Source: Anaerolineae bacterium
GTDB taxonomy: Bacteria > Chloroflexota > Anaerolineae > Anaerolineales > Villigracilaceae
Assembly (NCBI GenBank): GCA_003141915.1
Contig: PLNY01000390.1
Location: 190-6,873, forward strand
Length of the DNA: 6,684 nucleotides
Reading direction: 5' to 3'
Of this stretch, positions 1 through 5,154 are shown piece after piece; the first letter of the stretch is position 1; each line of letters opens with the position of its first letter. The position numbers and the translations under genes are program-made. The notes beneath the pieces were generated by a model. It did no database searches. It was given only the letters and a program-made list of their open reading frames with translations, and had not been told where the DNA came from.

Positions 1-1072
1 CTCCTAACTGAGTTCCATAGCTATTTCCGCCCATAGACATATAAGCCCCGCCAATAATTGTAAAAACTGTATTGAATCCCTTCACGTCGAAAATTGATGA
101 GTTGGACGTGTTTGTGTTGACAACCCAAGCTCCACATCCAATTATCGTGATGTCATTGGAGATTGACACAAGGCTCCCAATCAAATTCGACTGGCCTGGT
201 GTCAAAACAACAACACCCCCAGAAGCAATTGCCGCCACCGCGTTCGAGAAATCTCTAAACGGATATGTTTCATTTCCAAGCTGCGCAACTGAATTACTTC
301 CATTTATACAATCCACAAATGCCACATTTATACCAGAGTACACTTTGGAAAGGCTCATCGCCGTGGCTGCGGAGCCGCTGATGGTGGCGTAGCCTGCCGT
401 GGCTGCGGAGCCGCTGATGTTGACTGGTAGAGGTTGAGCAAGTGCAGCCAGTGCATTCGTTGTGAGAACATAACTGCTCCCGCCACCACCCCCTCCACCA
501 ATCACCCACTGAATTTCACCGGCATATTGAATTACCCCATAAGCACCACTGGGTGCCCCAAACCAAAATACCTCATTGGTGTACACGCCAAAAGTGGGTA
601 TGGTATCAATGTTAATCGTTCCGCCTGTAATTGCAGCAGCTTGAACTGAATTAGTTTTTGCCCATCGCCCGGTTACTCCATAAGTAACAATCCCCGCATT
701 GTTATAGTCATTTCCAGTAAGTGTGGCAACCAGTCCCTGAATCTGAATATAACTTGCCCAATGATTTGTATAATATACTGGAAAACCACCTCCGTTCAAC
801 CTATTGGTGAACTGAAACTGAATGTTGGTGAAGATGACCCCGCTGCTGTTGGTTAATGTTCCCACCAGATTCTTCACATAGTTATCCGCCACAGTTTGGC
901 TGCTGGTGGTATAGGTGTTGTTGGAGAGACCGCCATTTCCGGCGATGGCTGTAACGTGAGCATCGGCAGCAGCCTGATTATTCGTGGTGTATGGGTTTTG
1001 CAATACCGGATTAACTCCGGCAAAGCAGGTGATCGCCACTGTCAAAAATAGGGCTGTGAGTAGGTTTTTCAT
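1..1072 (-). CDS. Tail spike / tail fibre protein, N-terminal part (runs off left edge)
   Basis: The frame is open from an ATG at 1072 to the window edge: 357 codons with no stop. Residues 1-19 look like a signal peptide: MKN, then a hydrophobic stretch (LLTALFLTVAIT), with a possible cleavage after CFA. Residues 30-190 are rich in Asn, Thr and Gly, with no family I recognise. A run of seven Gly (192-198) forms a hinge. Two copies of ISGSAATA follow (219-238), a motif style common in phage fibre shafts. From about 253 the pattern VDCINGSN, then NETYPFRDFSNAVAAIASGG and VVVLTPG resembles the entry into a right-handed parallel beta-helix (pectin-lyase-like fold), typical of tail spikes that bind or cut surface polysaccharide. 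The gene lies 3 bases after the 81-residue gene, last in the visible operon. There is no strong ribosome site, only GAAGAAG some 8 bases before the ATG. The fold and export signal are inferred; a secreted or host-derived beta-helix protein is the alternative. Confidence 0.75.
   Translation of the reverse strand, partial: MKNLLTALFLTVAITCFAGVNPVLQNPYTTNNQAAADAHVTAIAGNGGLSNNTYTTSSQTVADNYVKNLVGTLTNSSGVIFTNIQFQFTNRLNGGGFPVYYTNHWASYIQIQGLVATLTGNDYNNAGIVTYGVTGRWAKTNSVQAAAITGGTINIDTIPTFGVYTNEVFWFGAPSGAYGVIQYAGEIQWVIGGGGGGGSSYVLTTNALAALAQPLPVNISGSAATAGYATISGSAATAMSLSKVYSGINVAFVDCINGSNSVAQLGNETYPFRDFSNAVAAIASGGVVVLTPGQSNLIGSLVSISNDITIIGCGAWVVNTNTSNSSIFDVKGFNTVFTIIGGAYMSMGGNSYGTQLG
360..419 (-). repeat. 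Two in-frame 24-base direct repeats, 36-base period, in the tail spike gene
   Basis: Positions 360-383 and 396-419 are identical over 24 bases and are separated by 12 bases, giving a period of 36 bases or 12 codons. On the coding strand each copy encodes ISGSAATA (residues 219-226 and 231-238), joined by GYAT. Exact identity at DNA level suggests a recent tandem duplication or ongoing homogenisation. The motif resembles the short Gly/Ala/Thr repeats found in fibre shafts just before a receptor-binding domain. Confidence 0.85.
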
Positions 1073-1075
1073 AAA

Positions 1076-1321
1076 TTAAACTTCTTCAATCCAGACCCCG
1101 TTTGATACCGTCCAAAACGTGCCGTCTGTGTCGTTCGTGTAAATGCCGTAATTTGTGGTCGAAATCCCGTTGGCGATTGGAGAGCCTGCGCCGTGCGTCC
1201 AGCCGCCATTACCACCGCCCCCATTGCTTGCACCATACAGGGCACAGAGCATGACATCGCGCGGCGAGAGTCTGTCGTATCCGGCGGCAATCGCCGCATT
1301 AAGTGTAGTTTGAGCATCCAT
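1076..1321 (-). CDS. Small putative virion protein with one Cys-helix module and a Gly-rich linker (81 aa)
   Basis: I do not recognise a named family. The protein has two parts. Residues 1-33 form a helical module (LNAAIAAGYDRLSPRD, with Cys26 followed by ALY) that is clearly repeated in the next gene upstream in the operon. A Gly-rich linker (GGGGNGG) then leads to a short Thr/Asn/Trp-rich C-terminus ending in WIEEV, which looks like beta structure. The gene sits between the 162-residue gene (17-base gap) and the tail spike (3-base gap), so a role in tail tip or decoration is a reasonable inference. The frame was chosen over an overlapping 82-residue frame (1069-1317) because only this one carries the shared module. 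No Shine-Dalgarno sequence is visible; the start is preceded by A/T-rich sequence. Confidence 0.7.
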   Translation of the reverse strand: MDAQTTLNAAIAAGYDRLSPRDVMLCALYGASNGGGGNGGWTHGAGSPIANGISTTNYGIYTNDTDGTFWTVSNGVWIEEV

Positions 1322-1719
1322 AATAGTTTGGTGTTAAATTAGATTGCGTAGATGGTTGCGGTGACGGGCAGACCTGCGCTAACAGCTCCTATTTCATCCA
1401 AATCGGCAGGACCACCGATTTGAGGATAAGTGAATGTAGATGTTTGTCCGGCGCCAGGGTTCCCTATCGTTACAGAATTACCATAGGAAAAATCCAACTC
1501 GTTTGTGCCCCAAGTTAGTTTGTAGGTTCCCCCCGGTTGGAGGAGATTTGAGACATCATACGCCCAATCATTGTAGTGAGCCCCTGCTGGTATCAGGTTC
1601 ACAGGCCCAGGAACGGGAGATGACCCGCTGGTCAGCATGTAAGCCAGACACTTTTCAATGTCGCCATCTGAGAGCCTGTCACAACCGGCGGCAATGGCGG
1701 CGTCAATCTGTATTTGAGC
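1266..1719 (-). repeat. Diverged duplicated 50-base segment, 1266-1315 and 1670-1719
   Basis: The segments 1266-1315 and 1670-1719 align without gaps; I count 36 of 50 bases identical by eye. Both encode the module AIAAGxDRLS, in the 81-residue and 162-residue proteins respectively. Identity at synonymous sites as well as in the protein indicates duplication of a coding module between neighbouring genes rather than chance similarity. Confidence 0.65.
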
Positions 1720-1827
1720 GGAATTGCCAGTCGAGTAGAGATACGCCAAGCACAGCCAGCAGTCACGCGGGCTTAACTCGTCCGCGCCTCCTGCCAGCGC
1801 ACCCGCAAGCAAGGTGGCAGCGGTCAT
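1339..1827 (-). CDS. Putative virion protein with two Cys-helix modules and a beta-rich C-terminus (162 aa)
   Basis: No named family is recognised. Residues 1-34 and 35-68 are two copies of one module: first ALAGGADELSPRD then CLAYLYSTG, second AIAAGCDRLSDGD then CLAYMLTSG. Each ends with Cys-Leu-Ala-Tyr. A Pro/Gly turn (SSPVPGP) leads to a C-terminal domain of roughly 90 residues that is rich in Thr, Gly, Tyr and alternating hydrophobics (for example GGTYKLTWGTNELDFSYGN), consistent with a beta-sandwich. The protein is therefore likely a helical base carrying a beta domain, as seen in decoration or tail-tip proteins, but that role is inferred from position only. The start lies 6 bases after the stop of the upstream 142-residue gene. 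GGGGA lies about 11 bases before the ATG, too far to be a convincing ribosome site. Confidence 0.75.
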   Translation of the reverse strand: MTAATLLAGALAGGADELSPRDCWLCLAYLYSTGNSAQIQIDAAIAAGCDRLSDGDIEKCLAYMLTSGSSPVPGPVNLIPAGAHYNDWAYDVSNLLQPGGTYKLTWGTNELDFSYGNSVTIGNPGAGQTSTFTYPQIGGPADLDEIGAVSAGLPVTATIYAI

Positions 1828-1833
1828 AATTCG

Positions 1834-2262
1834 TTATTCCCCAATTTCGAGGCGCAGATAGAGCAAAATCCGGCGCAGTTCATCATCGTCCCGGCGAGCC
1901 AGATGCCCCAACAAACCCCGTAGGGTATCCACGTCAGACGGCAACGCCGCATAAACAGCTTTGCAGTTCGCCCAATCAATGGCCAGCGCAACAATGGCAA
2001 GGTCGCCAACCGGGATGCTGCCCATCACGGTTTTGGCATCCTGAACCAGCGCGGTGACATCACCGGCAACCGCAGGGTTATAATTGGTCAGTGGCGAACT
2101 GGTGTCATTGGCCAATTCTTTCGCCCTGAAATAAACAGCTAGCGCCAAACGCTCCTTCGGGTTGAGAGCGGATAATACCGCTATGTCCTGCAACAGCGCA
2201 TTATTGCTTGCGCGTGTCGGCGGCGGCGTGATTTGTGGTAGTGCTACAAGTGTCATTGACAT
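1834..2262 (-). CDS. Helical protein of unknown function in the structural operon (142 aa)
   Basis: The family is not recognised. After a Pro-rich N-terminus (LPQITPPPTRAS), the protein reads as helices almost throughout. These include ALNPKERLALAVYFRAKEL near residues 32-50, an Ala/Leu/Val-rich central part, and a charged C-terminal helix (ARRDDDELRRILLYLRLE, 122-139). The segments around 33-44 and 124-135 resemble the LSPRD-type module of the next two genes, but more weakly. There is no signal peptide or obvious membrane segment. Its start lies 2 bases after the stop of the 82-residue gene, so translation is likely coupled. A second ATG lies two codons downstream, so the exact start is uncertain by two residues. 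Position after the capsid gene would allow a neck, adaptor or tail role; nothing in the sequence decides between these. Confidence 0.75.
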   Translation of the reverse strand: MSMTLVALPQITPPPTRASNNALLQDIAVLSALNPKERLALAVYFRAKELANDTSSPLTNYNPAVAGDVTALVQDAKTVMGSIPVGDLAIVALAIDWANCKAVYAALPSDVDTLRGLLGHLARRDDDELRRILLYLRLEIGE

Positions 2263-2264
2263 AA

Positions 2265-2513
2265 TTACATCATCCCTTCATCGGTTCGTGGCGCGGCTTC
2301 CTGCAAACCTTTGCCCCAATCTTCCTCGCCTGATTCGCCGGGTTGAAGTTCCAGCATCACATTGCCATCAGCAACCGATTGCACCTTGAAGGTATCACCC
2401 GGTTTAGCTTCTGGCAACAGATCGGCTGGAACAGAAATGGTTTTTGAGTCAGCCCCGGCAGCGGCGAGCGAATCACCAGCGGCTTCGGGTGGAGTTTGGT
2501 TTTGGTCGGTCAT
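2265..2513 (-). CDS. Small acidic protein downstream of the capsid gene (82 aa)
   Basis: The ends look disordered. Residues 1-24 are polar and Ala-rich (MTDQNQTPPEAAGDSLAAAG) and the last 25 are acidic and end in EGMM. Between them lies a compact core of about 35 residues, KTISVPADLLPEAKPGDTFK then VQSVADGNVMLELQP, with the strand-turn-strand look of an AbrB-like or small beta-barrel fold. Small proteins with such a core occur next to capsid genes in some phages, but I cannot name this one. It is the first gene after the capsid gene, separated from it by a strong hairpin, and its stop nearly touches the next start. The ATG is preceded by A/T-rich sequence (AATATAAAAT) with no Shine-Dalgarno. 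Confidence 0.75.
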   Translation of the reverse strand: MTDQNQTPPEAAGDSLAAAGADSKTISVPADLLPEAKPGDTFKVQSVADGNVMLELQPGESGEEDWGKGLQEAAPRTDEGMM

Positions 2514-2530
2514 ATTTTATATTGGTTTTG

Positions 2531-2560
2531 GGGCGGGCTTGGATTGCTCCAAACCCGCCC
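2531..2560 (-). promoter_or_regulatory. GC-rich hairpin between the capsid gene and the next gene
   Basis: Bases 2531-2537 (GGGCGGG) pair with 2554-2560 (CCCGCCC). After one C/A mismatch, 2539-2542 (TTGG) pair with 2549-2552 (CCAA), leaving a 6-base loop (ATTGCT). It starts 17 bases past the capsid stop codon in the transcribed direction. No run of U follows on either strand, so it is not a standard intrinsic terminator. It could protect the 3' end of the capsid message, be a processing site, or give partial termination so that capsid is made in excess. Confidence 0.6.
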
Positions 2561-2576
2561 AAATGTTGACCGGCGC

Positions 2577-4148
2577 TTATGCGTAACCGTAGGTGCTCCA
2601 CGGATTCGTGTTCGGCGTCCCATCCGGGTTCTCGCTCACATCATACGGCGACCAGATTTGCGGGTTGTCAGCGCAGTGCTGATTGTACGCAACCAAGTCC
2701 TGATAATCCGATGCGCTCGTCGGGTAAGCGGACGGCGTGACCGTGTTCGGACGGCGGACGTAAGGCGTGGCCTCACCAAGCGCCATGAACCAGCGTTCGA
2801 TGTTCGGATAGATCGTTTTGCAGCCAAGGTCATATTCGCCGAGGAAGAAACCCATGTTCTGCTTCACGTTGTCGTATTGGCAGACCGTGCCAGTGCCGGG
2901 ATCGGTCGCGTTGAACAGGTCGGGGTGTTTCCATGTCCACTTGCCCATGAACGACCGCGCCAGACCGAACTTCATTTCGGAATTGACGCTGGTAATGTCG
3001 CCCACATAAATCTCTCGGGCATCGCGATTGTAGCAGTGGTAAATGCGGATTGGAGCCGATTTCCATTGCGGATTCGGAAGGGGTTTGAGGCCGAACGTAG
3101 CCGGCACATTTTGAAACGGCTGAATCTGCTCAACCCACACAGCGCGGGTAAGTGCGCCACCAGCAAGCGTCTTGCCGTCCAAGTCCGACCGGAAACGGAA
3201 GCGCATCTGCATGTTGTCGCGCTTGAACAGCCAGTCACCACAGCCCGCAGCAACGCCCAAGCCGTAGAACTCACCAGCCTTGGTGAAGTCCGACGCCTTG
3301 TAAAGCGCGGTCAGGGCGGGATTCGCAGCCGTCAGCAGCCGCGAAGTCGTGCCATCCATCGTGATTTCAAACTTGCCGTTCACGGCCATCTTTTGATTGT
3401 GATAACCGGCGAGTGCCAAATCTTCCTGCTGGTTGGCCAGATATTCCATGCTCAGTTGTCCCATATTGGCCAAAAGACCAGCCGTTGTCGCGGCAGTAAT
3501 ACTACCCGCCGTAACCAGTGCATCCAAACCGCCAATCGCATTGAGATTGATGAACAGACCGTTGACTGTGCCAGCCGCGCCACCTGCGCTGACGGCGAGC
3601 ATCGCCGGGTCCATATCAATCGCAACAGGGTTGCCGGAAGCATCGGTCACACCAGTCAACCATAAACCGCCGCCTTCGGCAGTCGTGCCAGCGTTGACCA
3701 AAGACAGTTGACGGATGAACCCGCCAGCGACTTCTTCGGGGATGTTCTTGTAACCCTTGACGATGATGTCCAGCTTGCGCGGGGCTTCCTCAATCGTGTT
3801 CAACTGGTCAAGGCAGAATACCGATGAACGGTATTCCTGACGGTAACGCCCGAATTTCTTCTGCGTCACACCATGGCCGATGTAGCGAATGTTCATCGCG
3901 CAGGGCGCACCCAAGCAGGGGTCGGCAAAGAACTGCGACCACATGCCAGGATCATTCGCGCGGGCAACGTGGACTTGCTCCCACAAATGTTGGGTTTCGG
4001 TGAAAGAATCCCATTTTTTGGTTGAGTACATCCCGGCGTAGATGAACTCCTGCGGGAAACGATCTTCGGAGATTTTCTTGTCCCAGGGATACGGACGTGC
4101 GCCTAAATACGAGTGGAATTGTTGGCATTGGCTAGTGCTGAGTGGCAT
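2577..4148 (-). CDS. Putative phage major capsid protein (523 aa)
   Basis: This is the largest complete gene and the first of the minus-strand operon. It has no signal peptide, no membrane segment and no enzyme motif I can see. Composition is that of a soluble structural protein: many aromatic residues, an Ala/Gly/Leu-rich middle (about 180-235) and a C-terminus rich in Asn, Pro and Tyr ending NPWSTYGYA. The N-terminal part has a conserved-looking stretch, KKFGRYRQEYRSSVFCLDQL (97-116). There are nine Cys, including the DPCLGAPC pair. Length, position before a run of small virion-type genes and a tail spike, and the overall look suggest an HK97-like capsid subunit of a poorly sampled phage lineage. 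The fold is inferred, not seen; another large virion protein is possible. A 389-residue frame on the other strand (2496-3665) is a shadow. No Shine-Dalgarno precedes the ATG. Confidence 0.6.
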   Translation of the reverse strand: MPLSTSQCQQFHSYLGARPYPWDKKISEDRFPQEFIYAGMYSTKKWDSFTETQHLWEQVHVARANDPGMWSQFFADPCLGAPCAMNIRYIGHGVTQKKFGRYRQEYRSSVFCLDQLNTIEEAPRKLDIIVKGYKNIPEEVAGGFIRQLSLVNAGTTAEGGGLWLTGVTDASGNPVAIDMDPAMLAVSAGGAAGTVNGLFINLNAIGGLDALVTAGSITAATTAGLLANMGQLSMEYLANQQEDLALAGYHNQKMAVNGKFEITMDGTTSRLLTAANPALTALYKASDFTKAGEFYGLGVAAGCGDWLFKRDNMQMRFRFRSDLDGKTLAGGALTRAVWVEQIQPFQNVPATFGLKPLPNPQWKSAPIRIYHCYNRDAREIYVGDITSVNSEMKFGLARSFMGKWTWKHPDLFNATDPGTGTVCQYDNVKQNMGFFLGEYDLGCKTIYPNIERWFMALGEATPYVRRPNTVTPSAYPTSASDYQDLVAYNQHCADNPQIWSPYDVSENPDGTPNTNPWSTYGYA

Positions 4149-4162
4149 TTGATTTTATGTGT

Positions 4163-4187
4163 TGATTGTTAATTGTGCGTGATTGTT
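4163..4187. repeat. Direct repeat pair TGATTGTT, 17-base spacing
   Basis: TGATTGTT occurs at 4163-4170 and again at 4180-4187, with start points 17 bases apart. The pair sits 15 to 39 bases upstream of the capsid start codon, where an operator or activator site could lie. The sequence is A/T-rich and short, so chance recurrence is quite possible. Confidence 0.35.
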
Positions 4188-4214
4188 GACTGACGTTTTT
4201 CGGTTGCGTTGGGG

Positions 4215-4254
4215 AAGTGACCCCCGATTCGGTTTGTAGTTTTCCGAATCACTT
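4215..4254 (+). promoter_or_regulatory. Stem-loop 1 of three with a one-sided bulge
   Basis: AAGTGA (4215-4220) pairs with TCACTT (4249-4254). TTCGG (4228-4232) pairs with CCGAA (4244-4248). The 5' side carries an unpaired CCCCCGA (4221-4227), while the 3' side is continuous. The loop is TTTGTAGTTTT (4233-4243). An equivalent pairing gives a 7-bp inner stem (GATTCGG with CCGAATC). All eleven pairs are Watson-Crick. Upstream GGGG (4211-4214) could compete for the bulge C-run. Confidence 0.6.
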
Positions 4255-4259
4255 TGTCC

Positions 4260-4288
4260 AACCAATACCACCGTAGTTTCGGTTGGTT
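4260..4288 (+). promoter_or_regulatory. Stem-loop 2 of three with a one-sided bulge
   Basis: AACCAA (4260-4265) pairs with TTGGTT (4283-4288). CCG (4271-4273) pairs with CGG (4280-4282). The 5' side carries an unpaired TACCA (4266-4270), and the loop is TAGTTT (4274-4279). The loop shares GTAGTTT with stem-loop 1, counting the G at 4273. It begins 5 bases after stem-loop 1 ends. Confidence 0.55.
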
Positions 4289-4320
4289 TCACCCGCGCTG
4301 CCGGATTTCTCCGGGGGTGA
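4289..4320 (+). promoter_or_regulatory. Stem-loop 3 of three with a one-sided bulge
   Basis: TCACCC (4289-4294) pairs with GGGTGA (4315-4320). CCGG (4301-4304) pairs with CCGG (4311-4314). The 5' side carries an unpaired GCGCTG (4295-4300), and the loop is ATTTCT (4305-4310). It directly abuts stem-loop 2. Its G-run (4313-4317) is complementary to the C-run in the bulge of stem-loop 1 (4221-4225), so an alternative long-range pairing exists. No T-run follows, so it is not a standard terminator. Confidence 0.6.
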
Positions 4321-4416
4321 CAGTTTCAATCGCTGATGGAGCAATAATCTCGCGGAAAGAAAATGTCAAATTTGTGCTTGCGTTTCTGGTTCTTGCTGGT
4401 AAATTAGTCCAAGTAG

Positions 4417-4860
4417 ATGAACAAATCGAAATTGAGAGATCACGAAAAAGAAATCCGCCAGATGCTTCAAGACGGGTATTCTTACAACGATGTGGCTGGA
4501 AAATATGGCGCGTCAGCATCGTTAATTTGTTACTTGGTAAGAGCGAAAAAACCGAAGTCTGCCATCTCTTGCGAAGGCTGCGGGGTTAATTCCGAGAACC
4601 TAGAGGGGCATCATGTTAATTACGTTACCAACGAAATCCTGTGGCTTTGCAAGTCATGCCACATGAAATTAAGACATCGAGAACAGCCGGAAAACTTCCA
4701 AGAATGTGATAAAATAGTTAAAATAACCCTGTCTTTTGAAGAATGGAAAGCTGCTCGAACGGCGTCTGTTCTTGCTGGCGAGCGGTGGTTTCTCAGGTGG
4801 GTCAGAAAAGTTGTCGTCAAAGCGGCAAAAGAAACCGAGCAAAATCAAACCCCTAAATAA
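4417..4860 (+). CDS. HNH-type zinc protein with N-terminal helix-turn-helix (147 aa)
   Basis: Three parts can be read. Residues 8-43 look like a helix-turn-helix of the homeodomain-like type (IRQMLQDGYSYNDVAGKYG then ASASLICYLVRA). Residues 52-87 form an HNH-like treble-clef finger: CEGC (52-55), GHHVNY (64-69) with the paired His65-His66, then WLCKSCH (76-82) and His87. Four Cys would hold zinc; the second His of the pair would be the general base and His82 a metal ligand. Residues 99-140 (KIVKITLSFEEWKAARTASV, a turn at AGER, then a basic helix) resemble a ribbon-helix-helix unit. The likely role is a DNA-binding nuclease, perhaps a homing endonuclease, or a regulator built on a dead HNH finger. 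A stop codon (TAG) directly precedes the ATG, fixing the upstream limit. No Shine-Dalgarno is visible. Confidence 0.75.
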   Translation: MNKSKLRDHEKEIRQMLQDGYSYNDVAGKYGASASLICYLVRAKKPKSAISCEGCGVNSENLEGHHVNYVTNEILWLCKSCHMKLRHREQPENFQECDKIVKITLSFEEWKAARTASVLAGERWFLRWVRKVVVKAAKETEQNQTPK

Positions 4861-4863
4861 TTT

Positions 4864-5136
4864 ATGGCTAAACAAACCTCGCCCCCCAAACCACCGATGC
4901 CGTTCTGCAAAGATTGCGCCCACTTTATAGCCGTTGAGGAAGGCGACCGACTTGGGGCATTGCCGCGCTGCCGCAAATTCCAGATGACCGACCTTGTAAT
5001 GGGCGAGCAATTCTACCTTCCGTGCAGCGATGTGAGAAGCCCGAATGCGCCTTGCAGCACAACGGGCAAACTATTTCAGCACCAAAACGTGGTGGTTCTT
5101 GCTCAACCAAAACCTGTCGAACCGGCGAGCAACTGA
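4864..5136 (+). CDS. Small Cys-rich phage-type protein, probable zinc binder (90 aa)
   Basis: The protein has a short Pro/Lys-rich N-terminus, then CKDCAHF (15-21), Cys36 in PRCRKFQ, and DLVMGEQFYLPCSDVR, NAPCSTTGKLFQ. This spacing of Cys followed by a closing G-K-x-F matches a widespread type of small phage protein of unknown function, with pattern CxxCxxF, C, then V-x-G, C, R, C, G-x-x-F. Zinc binding by the Cys set is a family-style inference; I cannot assign a function. The C-terminal tail (VVVLAQPKPVEPASN) looks disordered. The ATG lies 3 bases after the HNH stop in the same frame, and the gene ends in a double stop TGATGA. It is likely co-transcribed with the HNH gene. Confidence 0.75.
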   Translation: MAKQTSPPKPPMPFCKDCAHFIAVEEGDRLGALPRCRKFQMTDLVMGEQFYLPCSDVRSPNAPCSTTGKLFQHQNVVVLAQPKPVEPASN

Positions 5137-5140
5137 TGAA

Positions 5141-5145
5141 AGAGG
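5141..5145 (+). promoter_or_regulatory. Ribosome binding site of the 65-residue gene
   Basis: AGAGG, within GAAAGAGG, lies 9 bases before the ATG at 5155. It is the only well-placed Shine-Dalgarno-like sequence in the window and supports the 5155 start over the overlapping frame that begins at 5045. Confidence 0.5.
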
Positions 5146-5154
5146 TTTGCCACT

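Larger units (their letters stand above)
4149..4416. promoter_or_regulatory. Divergent intergenic region between the structural and accessory gene sets
   Basis: This 268-base stretch holds no convincing gene. It must carry promoters for the capsid operon (leftward) and probably for the HNH operon (rightward). I find no good -35/-10 pair. The best rightward candidate, TTGCGT at 4378 with TAAATT at 4400, is poor and would leave a very short leader. What stands out is a repeat pair near the capsid end (4163-4187), three stem-loops in a row (4215-4320), and a palindrome CAAATTTG at 4367-4374. Confidence 0.6.

Noticed and set aside
72..392. A 106-codon plus-strand frame and nearby plus-strand frames in the first kilobase
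   Set aside because: They are antisense to a 357-codon uninterrupted minus-strand frame with a signal-like N-terminus and beta-helix pattern.
1440..1829. A 129-codon plus-strand frame opposite the 162-residue gene
   Set aside because: Its Arg/His/Ser/Cys-rich composition and lack of motif mark it as a shadow; the minus-strand frame holds the repeated module and tight operon spacing.
2531..2560. Intrinsic terminator after the capsid gene
   Set aside because: The stem is strong, but the base run after it is CAAAACC on the transcribed strand, not a U-run, so it is listed as a hairpin of unknown role.
2496..3665. A 389-codon open frame on the plus strand
   Set aside because: It lies almost entirely antisense to the putative capsid gene, is rich in Arg, His and Val with no recognisable domain, and fits the mirror of a moderately GC-rich gene.
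4215..4320. CRISPR array or attachment site
   Set aside because: The three hairpins are not repeats of one sequence, have no spacers of regular length, and no cas or integrase gene is present.
4149..4416. Sigma-70-like promoters for the divergent operons
   Set aside because: No -35 and -10 pair with good match and 16-18 base spacing was found for either direction, so no promoter is called.
4254..4589. A 111-codon plus-strand frame starting in the hairpin array and overlapping the HNH gene
   Set aside because: It shifts frame across the HNH coding sequence, has no motif, and its first third is the stem-loop region. The HNH frame has clear Cys/His spacing.
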